DNA of 64,000 nucleotides from contig CANQMN010000006.1 of assembly GCA_947624965.1 (NCBI GenBank), positions 1 to 64,000 on the forward strand, given 5' to 3'. This DNA comes from an uncultured Clostridia bacterium. Lineage in GTDB: Bacteria; Bacillota; Clostridia; Christensenellales; Borkfalkiaceae. The notes beneath the pieces are model-generated. The model made no database searches, was not told where the DNA came from, and was given only the letters and a program-made list of their open reading frames with translations. Numbering within the stretch: the first letter of the stretch is position 1; each line of letters begins with the position of its first letter. Positions 45,392 to 55,140 of this stretch are shown piece by piece. Made by a program: the position numbers and the translations under genes.

Positions 45392-48300
45392 TTAAGCCTG
45401 ACGGGTGAGTGTTGCACCGGTCGCAAGCACAGTCCAAACATTAGCCTCCACTCCATCCGTTGTCTTAAATAATTGTGTGCCGCTATTGAACGTCATGGAT
45501 TGCGATTCCGCATTTACATCGATGAGGTTGGGATAGGCGATGAAGATCTCATAGACGAGCTTATCCTTTTCGCCGCCGTTATCGGCCGCTGCGGTGAACT
45601 TCGCTTTCGCCTCATTGATAAACATTGTGTGATAGGTTTCGCCTTTGATATAAGCAACGATACTCCTATGCGAATTCACGCCTGCTTGGATTTCAACGTT
45701 CTGGTTTTTCCACCCATCGCCGTTGTAAAATTCACGTTCGGTAGCGAGATTCGAGCCTTCGGCCTTAAATGCGAAATACATACCGTCCGTTCCGAACTTG
45801 TAAGTCCATTGAATGGTGCGATCATCTTCGCCGCCTTTTGGCACGTTCGTCCACTGCGCGCCCGCCCATTCGCTCTCGTCGCCATCAATGGTCACGGACT
45901 TATCCTGCGCCTTCAAAATACCGTTGCGGGTGATGAGCGTCCCTTGGTTGCCGTTTTCGGCAGTGTCCTCGGGTCTCCACCAGTCGCCGCCGACCCACAG
46001 AGCGCCATCGAGCCCGCCGACCTTGAACATGAAGCGCGCGGGAACGTATGCGCTGTTCTTGTTGTAGCCGTTGCCCACGTCCTCGTACGGGACGAACACT
46101 TCCGCCTTCGTATTGTACAGGCTGTTGCCCGAAGGATCGTCGGTGTGCATATGGATGTACTGCTCCTGAATGCTGTTGATGTAGTCGCCCTTCGAGTTCT
46201 TCGCATACTGCTTATCCGCGTTGCCGCCGAGGCGGAACTCGATGTTCGTGTTGTTGAACCAGTCGGTTTCCGTCGTCTTGTGCACGGTGTGGAGCACGTC
46301 GTAGTAGATCCAAACGCCGAAGTCGTCCAAATAGCCGTACACCGTAACCTTCATGCCGTTACTGGCGGGCATGATGAAGGGATTCGTCTTTTGTTCGTCC
46401 GTCCAGTCGAGGACGCCGTCGACGAGGTTCTTCCACTTCGGAACGACGGTGATATTTTCCGTCACCGTGTACGATTCGTTGAACTCCGTTTCCGAAGATT
46501 GCAGTTTCCAGCCCTCGAACTTGTACGCCGCGCGGGCGGGCGTATCTTCGGGCATGGTTACGCCGAATTCCGCCATATCCGCGAGCGTCTTGTTCTTGTC
46601 GATCCAGATGGGAGCGGGCGGGTCGCCGACGCCGCCGTCGAGCTCGAAGGTAACCTTCGCCTGCTCGATCCAGCTTGCCTTGACCTCGATGTTCGCAGAC
46701 ACTTCGGTGTTCGCCGTAAATTCGTCCTCACCGTCCGGTTTCAGCCACTTTTCAAAGCGGTAACCTTCGCGTACGGGCGGGGTGGGCATATTGTCTACGC
46801 CGACCGTCTCCCCTTCCGTTACCGTGCGCGTCTGATAGGTCTCGTTGTCGCCGTAGCCGAGTTTGAACTCTACCTTGTGGGTAACAACGCCCGCCTGCGT
46901 CCACTTCGCGGTGATTACGACCGTCGCGCCCGGTTCAACGGTGATCTGCGCGTTCGCGTCGTACGTGTTTTCCGAGCCGTTCACGCTCACGGACCACTGA
47001 TCGAAGTCGTGATCTTCCCACGTGTAAACGGTCCCCGCGGGAAGGGTGATGGTGTAGTTCTTCTCACCTTCGTTCCACTGCGGTACCACGGAAGGAGACC
47101 CGGTAGCATCCCCCCCCGGTTCAAAGGTGATGGTGGGAGCGACGGGGTTCCACTTCGCGGTGAGCGTAACGTCGCCTTCGGGCGTGTACTGTCCGAGGTC
47201 TACCTTCGTGCCTTCTTTATACCAACCGTCGAACGTCCAGCCTTCGTGCGCGTCGGGCTCGGTGAGCGTAACGGACTTGCCCTTTACGACCTTCTGCGTC
47301 GTCGTTGTCTCTGTGCCGTATTCGTTCTCGAACGTCACCGTCCAGCGGGGTGCCCATACTTCCTTGTTGGTGAAGTAGACCTGCCAATGATCTGTCCCTT
47401 CCGTCGCTTCGGGATAGAGCTGTCCGCCCATCGTAAACTTGGCGTTCTCGGCTTCCGCGCTCACATTTGTAAGCTGTTCGCGGGCGATGAAGAGCTCGAA
47501 CACAAGCTCGCTCTGCGTGAGTTTCGCCTTCGCCGCCGTGATATAGGCGGAGTGATACGTCTGCCCGTTGTACAGGAACACCTTGCCGCCGTGATAGTTG
47601 TCGCTTCCCTGCAACTCGATGTTTTGGTTGAGATACCACGAATTTTCCCTGCCGATGTTGCGCTCCGGGAGATCTGCCTGCTCGAATTTGACAGCCATGT
47701 ACACGCCGTCCTCTTCGAGGCTCGCCGCCCACTTCGCACGCCCGTCGTTCTGCCAGTCGGCGCCTTCCCAATCGGTGAGTTCGCCGTCCACCGTGTAGAT
47801 GTCGGACGCGCCTTCGCCCTTGATACCGTTCCGCGTAACGACAAAGCCTTCGCCGTTTTGATCTCTATCATTCATATCGTCCGTTCTCCACCAATCGCCG
47901 CTGCACCAAAGCGCGCCGACCTCGTTTTCCGTCTTGAAGGCGAAGCCCATGAGCGCGTACTCGCTCTCGGCGGTGTAGCCCTGGATGGCATCGTAGGCGA
48001 GGAAGCCCTCGATCTTGGTATGATGCAAGCCACCCTCCTGGGAAGTAACGAACTTCGCCTCGGTGATCGTGTGCTCATTCGCGGTCACATGGTACTGTTT
48101 GCGTCCGATCCAGAACTCCGCGTTGGTGTTCTTGGACCAATCGGTGGAATCGTCCTTATAGATTTCGTGCAAGGCGTCGTAGAAGACGTAAACGCCCTTT
48201 TCGCCGAGCGTCGCATATACCTTGACGCTCCTGCCGTTCGTAGCGATGATCTCGTCGTAATACTTCGTCTGCTCCGTCGTCCAATCTTCAAGATTGCCGT

Positions 48301-49888
48301 CGATGGTCTTTTCGGCGACGTGCTCCGCGAGCGCTCCTTCAAGCGTAGTGCGGTAGGTGTCGAGGTTTTCTTTCTCCACCTTGTAACCCTTCGCCGTCAA
48401 TTTGACCTTGAAGGAGAAGAGCCCCGCGTACATGATGTCGTTTTCGCCGACGTCGCTCATGGTAACAGCGTCGAGCGGCGAACCGTCGAGATAGAGCTGG
48501 AAGCTCGATCCTTTGCGGTAAATGCCCATCGTGATGTAGGCGTTGTCCCCCGTGTAAACGGAAGAATTTGCGCCCGCTTTCGTCGTGATCGTGTTGTATC
48601 CGCCCCACGTGCCCGTGTAGTGCGCATAGCCGAGGTCGGCAGAGCCGCTGTTGATGTGATTGCCGCCATCTTCGGTCGCGACCGCGTCGACAAAGAAGCT
48701 GTACCCCGCGGACTTATCCGCTTTGACGATCTGCATACCAAACTTCGGCCACTGGTCATTGCCGAGCAGTTCGCTGTCGGCATGGAGTTGGACTTCCGCA
48801 TAGAATTCTATCGCACCCGAACGCGTCATATAGATGTTGTTGTCGCCGTTGTGCGATTCGAGGACAATGTGCGCGTTGTCCGTGTCGTCGTCTCCCGAAG
48901 TATTCCAACCCGTGTCCGCAGGAAGCGCGGCGCCGCCGTCTCCCCAGAAGGTCCCGATCTCCACATACGGGTTCGCGGCAAACGTGCCGTCCGCCGCCAC
49001 CGTCATGTAGGTGTGCACCTGCTCGGGATCCGTGCCGTAGGTCTCTTCATAGACGAGCGTGCCGTTCGCGGCGTTGGAAGCGTTCTGCACGCCGAGCGCA
49101 ACGCTCGCGTCGTGCGCCGCCAGCGTGAAGCCCGCCGCGTCGTCGCCGTAAGGCATCGTGATGATCACGCGGTAGCCCGCGAGCGTCTCGCCGTCGACCG
49201 TGAAGTACTTGGCGTCCGTCGTGAGCCCATCGATCTCAACGCCGTCGCCCTCGTACATATTGCGCACCGCGGTGTTGCCTGCGGCGTCCACGCGGACGGA
49301 AATGGTCTTTTCCGTGTAGCCTACCGTTCTTCCGCTCTGCGCAAAAAGAACGACAATGCCGTCGTTGGCGCTGACCCCGCCCTTGGCATAGACCGTTCCG
49401 TCCTCCACCCATGCGGTGATGACGAGCCCTTCGGTCTGATACTCGGCGGTCCAATGCGCCTTGGCATTGCCGTTCGTGGTTTGAAGCGTCCCCTGCGGCA
49501 CGCTCTCTTGGGTAATGGTCCCGTCGGGGAGCTCTTCGGGCTCCGCTTCGGTCCACTGCGCGGTGAACGTTACGTTACGCGCAGGCATCGTGTACGACGC
49601 GCCTGCGTCGTACTCGACGGAGCCGTCGCTCCACTTCGTAAACGTATACCCCCCCCCGCGAGAAAACGCATCTGCGGCGCGCAGCGTGAACTGCTCGCCT
49701 TCCTTATGGCTTTCCGTGAGGTCGGGATCGGTTGCGCCCGTGTACCCCGCGGTATACGTAACGGTGTACGTATTCCCCTCGGGCTTGGGCTCAACAGGGT
49801 CTTCGCTGCAAGCGACCGCCGCAATGAGCGTTCCCGCACAAAGCGCCGCGGTGATCGTCGCCAACAACATCCTACCTTTCCGCAACAT
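45392..49888 (-). CDS. Large modular surface lipoprotein: InlB-type repeats and repeated CBM9-like modules
   Basis: Lipobox LIAAVAC; WTFDGWYKEGTKVDLGQYTPEGDVTLTAKW-type repeats; DGNLEDWTTEQTKYYDEI.. and VDGVLDWTDEQKTNPF.. modules duplicated. Confidence 0.82.
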   Translation of the reverse strand: MLRKGRMLLATITAALCAGTLIAAVACSEDPVEPKPEGNTYTVTYTAGYTGATDPDLTESHKEGEQFTLRAADAFSRGGGYTFTKWSDGSVEYDAGASYTMPARNVTFTAQWTEAEPEELPDGTITQESVPQGTLQTTNGNAKAHWTAEYQTEGLVITAWVEDGTVYAKGGVSANDGIVVLFAQSGRTVGYTEKTISVRVDAAGNTAVRNMYEGDGVEIDGLTTDAKYFTVDGETLAGYRVIITMPYGDDAAGFTLAAHDASVALGVQNASNAANGTLVYEETYGTDPEQVHTYMTVAADGTFAANPYVEIGTFWGDGGAALPADTGWNTSGDDDTDNAHIVLESHNGDNNIYMTRSGAIEFYAEVQLHADSELLGNDQWPKFGMQIVKADKSAGYSFFVDAVATEDGGNHINSGSADLGYAHYTGTWGGYNTITTKAGANSSVYTGDNAYITMGIYRKGSSFQLYLDGSPLDAVTMSDVGENDIMYAGLFSFKVKLTAKGYKVEKENLDTYRTTLEGALAEHVAEKTIDGNLEDWTTEQTKYYDEIIATNGRSVKVYATLGEKGVYVFYDALHEIYKDDSTDWSKNTNAEFWIGRKQYHVTANEHTITEAKFVTSQEGGLHHTKIEGFLAYDAIQGYTAESEYALMGFAFKTENEVGALWCSGDWWRTDDMNDRDQNGEGFVVTRNGIKGEGASDIYTVDGELTDWEGADWQNDGRAKWAASLEEDGVYMAVKFEQADLPERNIGRENSWYLNQNIELQGSDNYHGGKVFLYNGQTYHSAYITAAKAKLTQSELVFELFIAREQLTNVSAEAENAKFTMGGQLYPEATEGTDHWQVYFTNKEVWAPRWTVTFENEYGTETTTTQKVVKGKSVTLTEPDAHEGWTFDGWYKEGTKVDLGQYTPEGDVTLTAKWNPVAPTITFEPGGDATGSPSVVPQWNEGEKNYTITLPAGTVYTWEDHDFDQWSVSVNGSENTYDANAQITVEPGATVVITAKWTQAGVVTHKVEFKLGYGDNETYQTRTVTEGETVGVDNMPTPPVREGYRFEKWLKPDGEDEFTANTEVSANIEVKASWIEQAKVTFELDGGVGDPPAPIWIDKNKTLADMAEFGVTMPEDTPARAAYKFEGWKLQSSETEFNESYTVTENITVVPKWKNLVDGVLDWTDEQKTNPFIMPASNGMKVTVYGYLDDFGVWIYYDVLHTVHKTTETDWFNNTNIEFRLGGNADKQYAKNSKGDYINSIQEQYIHMHTDDPSGNSLYNTKAEVFVPYEDVGNGYNKNSAYVPARFMFKVGGLDGALWVGGDWWRPEDTAENGNQGTLITRNGILKAQDKSVTIDGDESEWAGAQWTNVPKGGEDDRTIQWTYKFGTDGMYFAFKAEGSNLATEREFYNGDGWKNQNVEIQAGVNSHRSIVAYIKGETYHTMFINEAKAKFTAAADNGGEKDKLVYEIFIAYPNLIDVNAESQSMTFNSGTQLFKTTDGVEANVWTVLATGATLTRQA

Positions 49889-49950
49889 GGTTACATTCCT
49901 CCTTATCCTTATCACTTTTTATTTTCTCATCTTTCGATGGAATTGCCTTA

Positions 49951-49964
49951 CGTTATCGATAACG
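49951..49964. promoter_or_regulatory. Palindromic LacI-type operator CGTTATCGATAACG upstream of the 1507-aa lipoprotein
   Basis: Perfect 14-bp palindrome, identical to 51895-51908. Confidence 0.75.
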
Positions 49965-50009
49965 GAACGACGAAAAACCGAGCGGGGAGTTTTCCTCTCC
50001 CCGAAAAAT

Positions 50010-50993
50010 TCAGATCGCCGAGCCGCCGTCGTACCCGCTTACGCCTACGCTCTCCGCACAGCGGGGCGCCGCGTTGCGCTCCACCCGCTCCACGATGATC
50101 TCCGCGGCGCGCTCCGCGAGCGCGCGCTTGTCCGCGCCGATGGAGTAGAGATCGTAGGGAATATGCACTTCCTGCGCGACGCAGTCGTACCCCACGACGT
50201 TTACGCGGGGCAAGCGGTTTTTGAGAAGCGCATAGATCGCGTCGAACGCGATCATATCGTTGAAACAGAAAATGCCGTCCGGCGCGCCCGCCCCGTCCGC
50301 AAACAGACCCTTGATGATATCGTTCATGGGCGCGGCGTACGCGTCCGCGGTGCGCGGCGGTTCCAGCCCGCGGCGCGCGAACTCGTCGCAAAATCCGCGG
50401 TAGCGGTCGTATGCGCAGGAGATCTCCAACGGAACGGTGAGATAGACGGGACGCTTGCAGCCCGCATCCGCCAGGCGGCACGCGGCGAGCCTTCCCCCCT
50501 CTTCGTCCTCCGTGCGCAGATAATCTACCCGCGAGAGCTGTGTGCGCCGCCCGATGAGCAGCACGGGAATGGCGAAATCTTCAATGAGCGCCTCGATCTC
50601 CGCATCCGGTTCGAGGAAGGTGATGATGCCCGCCGCGTTGTGGGAGACGGCGCTCTTATAAGCCGCGCTGTTCAGCCGCGCCTCCGCGACGGAGAGCATG
50701 AGAATGGAATATCCCCGCGCACGCAGACTGTTTTGCAGATAGTCTATCATAACGGAGAAATAAATATTCACGAGGTTGTCGTACACGACGACGATGACGC
50801 GGCTGTTTCCGCCGCGCAGAGAGCTCGCCGTGCCGTTCATCACATAGTTGAGTTCCGCCGCCACTTTGAGAACTTTTTCGCGGGTCTCCTCCGAGATGTC
50901 GGGCGCATTGCGGAACGCGCGCGAGACCGTCTGCGACGTAACATGCGCCGCCCGCGCGACATCCGCCATGGTAACTCTCGTCCGCTTGGTCAT
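50010..50993 (-). CDS. LacI-family transcriptional regulator
   Basis: N-terminal VTMADVARAAHVTSQTVSRAFRNAPDISEETREKVLKVAAELNY; periplasmic-binding-like C domain. Confidence 0.93.
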   Translation of the reverse strand: MTKRTRVTMADVARAAHVTSQTVSRAFRNAPDISEETREKVLKVAAELNYVMNGTASSLRGGNSRVIVVVYDNLVNIYFSVMIDYLQNSLRARGYSILMLSVAEARLNSAAYKSAVSHNAAGIITFLEPDAEIEALIEDFAIPVLLIGRRTQLSRVDYLRTEDEEGGRLAACRLADAGCKRPVYLTVPLEISCAYDRYRGFCDEFARRGLEPPRTADAYAAPMNDIIKGLFADGAGAPDGIFCFNDMIAFDAIYALLKNRLPRVNVVGYDCVAQEVHIPYDLYSIGADKRALAERAAEIIVERVERNAAPRCAESVGVSGYDGGSAI

Positions 50994-51003
50994 CCTCTCT
51001 CCC

Positions 51004-51885
51004 TCACGCGCGGATATGGAACACGCCTTGCTCGTCGAAGCCCGCCTCCGCGATGCACATGCGGCGGTTGCCGCTCGGCTTTGCGGGATCCGCATGAATG
51101 TGGAAGGCGGTGTAGAGCGCGTCCCCCACGCGGAAAAAGCTGTTGTGCCCGGGACCCGAAAAATCCCCCTCCCTGCGCTGTAAAACGGGGTTGTGCCCGT
51201 ACTTTTCGTACGGACCCATCGGGGAAGCGGAGACCGCGCACCCCACCGAATAGCGCGGGGAATCGTAACAGTTCACCGAATAGTTGAGATAATATTTCCC
51301 GCCGTGTTTCAAGAGCGCGGGTCCCTCGTTCCAATGCCATTCGGGGTCCGCCTCGGTCTCCCACGCGGCGTCGGGGGAGAGGATCTTTACGGGCTCCGTC
51401 TCAAAGGAGAGCAGATCGCGGGAAAGCCGCGCGCAATAAATTTCGCTGATGTGCACGCCGTTCACGATGTTTTCGCTGCAATCCCGCACGAAATAGAGGT
51501 AAATTTTTCCGTCGTCGTCGAAAAGCAGCGTCGCGTCGATGCAGGCGAAGCCGAGGTCGAAGAGCGGACCTTCCCGAAGGTCCTTAAATTCGCCGCGCGG
51601 ACTGTCCGCCGCGGCGAGCCCGATGCGCAGGCTGTGGTTTTTCTTCCACCGCCCCGTATAGAGAAGATAATAACGCCCCTCGTGAAAGTACACTTCGGGC
51701 GCCCAAAAACAGTTTTCCGCCCACGGGCTGTTGCGGTAACAGTAGCCCTCTTCCCGCCAATTCAAAAGGTCCTCCGAGGAGAAATAGCGGAACCCGTCGG
51801 GCGCGGAGGTGGCGTAAGCGTAAAATTTGTCGGCTTTGAAAATGAATGGGTCGCCGATCCCCGTAATGTCCGTTCTTATGAGCAT
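51004..51885 (-). CDS. Glycoside hydrolase family 43 protein
   Basis: DPFIFKADKFYAYATSAPDGFRYFSSEDLLNW; CFWAPEVYFHEGRYYLLYTGRW; NEGPALLKHGGKYYLNYS. Confidence 0.88.
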   Translation of the reverse strand: MLIRTDITGIGDPFIFKADKFYAYATSAPDGFRYFSSEDLLNWREEGYCYRNSPWAENCFWAPEVYFHEGRYYLLYTGRWKKNHSLRIGLAAADSPRGEFKDLREGPLFDLGFACIDATLLFDDDGKIYLYFVRDCSENIVNGVHISEIYCARLSRDLLSFETEPVKILSPDAAWETEADPEWHWNEGPALLKHGGKYYLNYSVNCYDSPRYSVGCAVSASPMGPYEKYGHNPVLQRREGDFSGPGHNSFFRVGDALYTAFHIHADPAKPSGNRRMCIAEAGFDEQGVFHIRA

Positions 51886-51894
51886 AATTTTCAC

Positions 51895-51944
51895 CGTTAT
51901 CGATAACGCAAGAACAATATAACACGGTTTTTTTACCTTGTCAA
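51895..51944 (-). promoter_or_regulatory. Promoter TTGACA-N17-TATATT with the operator CGTTATCGATAACG (51895-51908) just downstream of the -10
   Basis: -35 at 51939-51944, -10 at 51916-51921, read on the minus strand. Confidence 0.78.
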
Positions 51945-51974
51945 TACTTTTTGTGAAAAAATTTTTCCGAAATT

Positions 51975-52012
51975 ATCAAAAAAAGCGGGAAGCCCGCTTT
52001 GCTTCCCGCCGA
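51975..52012 (-). terminator. Intrinsic terminator after the rhodanese-TtcA gene
   Basis: GGCGGGAAGC-AAAGCGG-GCTTCCCGCTTTTTTT on minus strand. Confidence 0.7.
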
Positions 52013-52021
52013 GAGCGCCGC

Positions 52022-53119
52022 TCAATCGTCGAAGCGGTGCCGCACGCCCGCCGCATCCTTGTAGGCGATGACGGTGGCGAGGTTTACGTTCTCCACGCTC
52101 TTGAAGATATTCTGCTCGATCTCGGGGTCCTCGCGCCGCAGGGTGCGGATGAGCGTTTTCACCTTCTGCCGCTTGGAGCCCTCCCCGTCGCACGCGCTCC
52201 GCTCCGTAAAGCGGCAAGCACAGCGGAGAAAGCGCAGACCGTTCGCGTCCCGCCACGCCTCGACGTCCTCCTCCCGCACGAGATACATGGGGCGGATGAG
52301 CTCCATGCCCGCAAAATTTTCGCTTTTTACGCGGGGCATCATCGTCTGGATCTGCCCGCCGTACAGCATGCCCATGAGAATGGTCTCGATGACGTCGTCA
52401 AAGTGGTGCCCGAGCGCGATCTTGTTGCATCCGAGCTCCTGCGCCTTGGCGTAGAGGTGTCCCCGCCGCATGCGGGCGCAGAGATAGCAGGGCGATTTTT
52501 CTACCGAGGATACGCGCTCGAAGATGTCCGAACGGAACACGGTGAGCGGGATCCCGAGGCGCGAAGCGTTGCGCTCGATGAGCGCGCGGTTTTCCGCGCT
52601 GTACCCGGGGTCCATCAGGAGAAAGACGAGCCCGAACGGAAATTTATCGTGCCGTTTGAGCTCCTGAAAGAGCTTTGCCATGAGCATGGAGTCCTTCCCG
52701 CCCGAAATGCACACCGCAACGTTGTCGTTCTGCCGCAGGAGCCCGTAGGAGACGACCGCCTGCGCAAAGCGGCTGAACAGCTTTTCGTGAAAACGGCGGC
52801 GGATGCTCTCCTCCGCGCGGAACATCGCGCCCGCGTCGTCCTGCGCGTGCGCGCGCAGCCAGCTCTCGAACCCCCCTTCGAGCGCATACGCGTCCCGCCC
52901 CTGCGCGCGGAGCGCTTCGGCGAGCGCCTCCGAACGCAGACCGTTCCTGCAACAGAGGACGACCGTCTTTCCCGCGAAAGTGTGCGCGGCGAGCTCCTCC
53001 GCGGGGACGTTCCGCGCCGCGGGGATGTGTCCGTAAGAATAGGAACGCGCGTCGCGCACGTCCAAAAGTTCGTACGACTGCGGATCCCTTTCGGAAAGTT
53101 CTCGGAGTGAAATACGCAT
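52022..53119 (-). CDS. Rhodanese domain fused to a TtcA-like PP-loop ATPase
   Basis: ELLDVRDARSYSYGHIPAARNVP..VVLCCRNGLRSE then VAVCISGGKDSMLMAKL..SPCYLCARMRRGHLY..ALGHHFDDVIETILM. Confidence 0.88.
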   Translation of the reverse strand: MRISLRELSERDPQSYELLDVRDARSYSYGHIPAARNVPAEELAAHTFAGKTVVLCCRNGLRSEALAEALRAQGRDAYALEGGFESWLRAHAQDDAGAMFRAEESIRRRFHEKLFSRFAQAVVSYGLLRQNDNVAVCISGGKDSMLMAKLFQELKRHDKFPFGLVFLLMDPGYSAENRALIERNASRLGIPLTVFRSDIFERVSSVEKSPCYLCARMRRGHLYAKAQELGCNKIALGHHFDDVIETILMGMLYGGQIQTMMPRVKSENFAGMELIRPMYLVREEDVEAWRDANGLRFLRCACRFTERSACDGEGSKRQKVKTLIRTLRREDPEIEQNIFKSVENVNLATVIAYKDAAGVRHRFDD

Positions 53120-53237
53120 GAATTTCTCCTTTTCCTCTATTATATCCGCGGCGGCGCGCCCCGTCAACGATTTTCGTCTGCGCGCAACCGCTTGTTTTTT
53201 TCCGCGAAACGTGATAAAATACTTGCGAGGTGCCGCT

Positions 53238-53645
53238 ATGAAGATCACAACGCGCGGAAGATACGCCATAAGAATGCTCACCCTGCTCGCGGAGCGCGGG
53301 CGGGACGAATACGTCTCTCTCACCGAGATCTCCGAAGCGCTCGGCGTTTCCAAAAAGTATCTCGAACAGATCGTCCGCCTGCTCGCAAAGGCGGACATTG
53401 TGCTCGCCAACCGCGGTATCCAAGGCGGCTACAAATTGGCGGACGCGCCCGAACACATCACGGCGGGAAAAGTGTTGCGCCTCACCGAGGACGATTTCTT
53501 CCCCGCGGAGTGCTTCGGAAAGGACGGCAAACGCTGTCCCGACCCGAACTGTTCCGCATTGCCCGTATGGCAGGGGCTCTCCGAAGTCGTGTACCGATAT
53601 CTCGACGGCGTAACGCTCGCCGACCTCGCCTTCCCCAAACGGTAA
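53238..53645 (+). CDS. Rrf2-family transcriptional regulator
   Basis: MKITTRGRYAIRMLTLLAER..LTEISEALGVSKKYLEQIVRLLAKADIVLANRGIQGGYKLA. Confidence 0.92.
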   Translation: MKITTRGRYAIRMLTLLAERGRDEYVSLTEISEALGVSKKYLEQIVRLLAKADIVLANRGIQGGYKLADAPEHITAGKVLRLTEDDFFPAECFGKDGKRCPDPNCSALPVWQGLSEVVYRYLDGVTLADLAFPKR

Positions 53646-53683
53646 AAAAAGACGCTCTTCCGCAAACGGAAGGGCGTTTTTTT
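53644..53683 (+). terminator. Intrinsic terminator (possibly bidirectional)
   Basis: AAAAAAAGACGCTCTTCCGCAAACGGAAGGGCGTTTTTTT. Confidence 0.7.
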
Positions 53684-53703
53684 GAGATGGGTGCGAATTT
53701 TTG

Positions 53704-54618
53704 CTACCGCGCGCCCCGCGCGAGGAGAGCTTCCGCCTCGGCGCGCGTGGGAATGGACGGCTGCGCGCCCCTGCGGGTCACGGCGACGGCGGACGCCGCG
53801 CTCGCGAACAGCATCGCCTCCCGCGCTTCCGCCCCCTCGGAGAGCCGCGCCGCCAGCGCGCCGATAAAGGTATCCCCCGCCGCCGTCGTATCCACGGCAT
53901 CCACGCGGAAGGCGGGCACGGAGAACTTCTCCCTGCCGTCCGAATAGTACGAGCCCCGCTCCCCCAGCGTGATGACGACGCGCCCGACGCCCATTTTCCG
54001 CAGTGCGGCGGCGCACGTCTCCGCGCGCGCTTCGCCGTCCGGATAGACGTCCGTGTAGAACTGCGCCTCCGTCTGGTTGGGCGTAAAATAGTCGCATGCC
54101 GCGAACGCCTCCGCCGAAAGGGGCGCGGCGGGCGCGGGATTGAGCACGGTCGTCATGCCGCGCTCTTTCGCCGCCTTCAAGGCGAACTCCGCGGCGGAAA
54201 CGGGGATCTCCAACTGCACGACGAGCAGGTCTCCCCGCGCCGCCTCCGCGAGCGCGCGGCGGACGAGCGGGACGCCCAACCTGCCGTTCGCGCCCCTGTC
54301 GAAAATGATGCGGTTGTCCCCGCCTTCGACGACGATGACCGCGATGCCGCTGGAAACGTCCTCCGCGCGCTCCACGAAGCGCGTATCCGCGCCGCTCTCC
54401 CCGAGCGAGCGGACGAGCTCCCGCCCGAACGGCTCGCCCACGCAGCCGACCATGCGGACGTCGCCGCCCAGCTTCGCCGCCGCAAACGCCTGGTTCGCGC
54501 CCTTGCCGCCCGCGCTCGTCATGAACCCGTCCCCCGCGACCGTCTCTCCCCGCGCGGGAAAGCGCGCCGTGCGGACGGCGAGGTCCATATTCAAACTTCC
54601 CACGACGTAAATTTTCAT
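53704..54618 (-). CDS. rbsK: Ribokinase (PfkB family)
   Basis: GSLNMDLAVRTARFPARGETVAGDGFMTSAGGKGANQAFAAAKLG; DTTAAGDTFIGALA. Confidence 0.9.
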   Translation of the reverse strand: MKIYVVGSLNMDLAVRTARFPARGETVAGDGFMTSAGGKGANQAFAAAKLGGDVRMVGCVGEPFGRELVRSLGESGADTRFVERAEDVSSGIAVIVVEGGDNRIIFDRGANGRLGVPLVRRALAEAARGDLLVVQLEIPVSAAEFALKAAKERGMTTVLNPAPAAPLSAEAFAACDYFTPNQTEAQFYTDVYPDGEARAETCAAALRKMGVGRVVITLGERGSYYSDGREKFSVPAFRVDAVDTTAAGDTFIGALAARLSEGAEAREAMLFASAASAVAVTRRGAQPSIPTRAEAEALLARGAR

Positions 54619-54621
54619 GCC

Positions 54622-55140
54622 CTATTTCCGTACGATATAGCCGTTCTTGCGGGGCGGCGCCTTGCGGGGCGGCTCCGCGGGATAGCCGAGCACGCAGTGC
54701 CCGATGCCCTCCAAATCCCCTTCTATGCCGCATTCTCGGAGGATGCACTTGCCCTCCTCGCTCTCGAATTCCTCGCGGGCGCGGTGGATCCAGCAACTCC
54801 CCACGCCCTCGCTCGCCGCCGCGAGCATGAGATTGCCCATGACGAGGCTCCCGTCGTACACATAGGTGGGCGCGCTCCTGTCCGCGAGCACGACAACGAC
54901 GACGGGCGCGCCGTAAAAGGGATCTCCGTCCGTGCCGAGAATGCGCGCGTTCATGCGGGAGAGCCTGTCGCGCAGGGCGCGGTCCCTCACCGCAAGCAGA
55001 ACGGGCGACTGCCTGTTTTTGCCCGTCGCGGCATACGTCCCCGCCTCCAAAATACGGTCCAGCACGTCTTCGGGAATGGGATCGGGACGGTACGCGCGTA
55101 CGCTTCTTCTTTCGAGAATGGTCTGTTCGGTTTCGTTCAT
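54622..55140 (-). CDS. Nitroreductase family protein
   Basis: TILERRSVRAYRPDPIPEDVLDRILEAGTYAATGKNRQSPVLLAV. Confidence 0.88.
   Translation of the reverse strand: MNETEQTILERRSVRAYRPDPIPEDVLDRILEAGTYAATGKNRQSPVLLAVRDRALRDRLSRMNARILGTDGDPFYGAPVVVVVLADRSAPTYVYDGSLVMGNLMLAAASEGVGSCWIHRAREEFESEEGKCILRECGIEGDLEGIGHCVLGYPAEPPRKAPPRKNGYIVRK

Noticed and set aside
45473-50098. 1541-aa plus-strand ORF antisense to the large lipoprotein
   Set aside because: Composition-driven shadow ORF; the minus-strand product has signal peptide and recognisable modules, the plus-strand one is Arg/Val/His-rich with no domains
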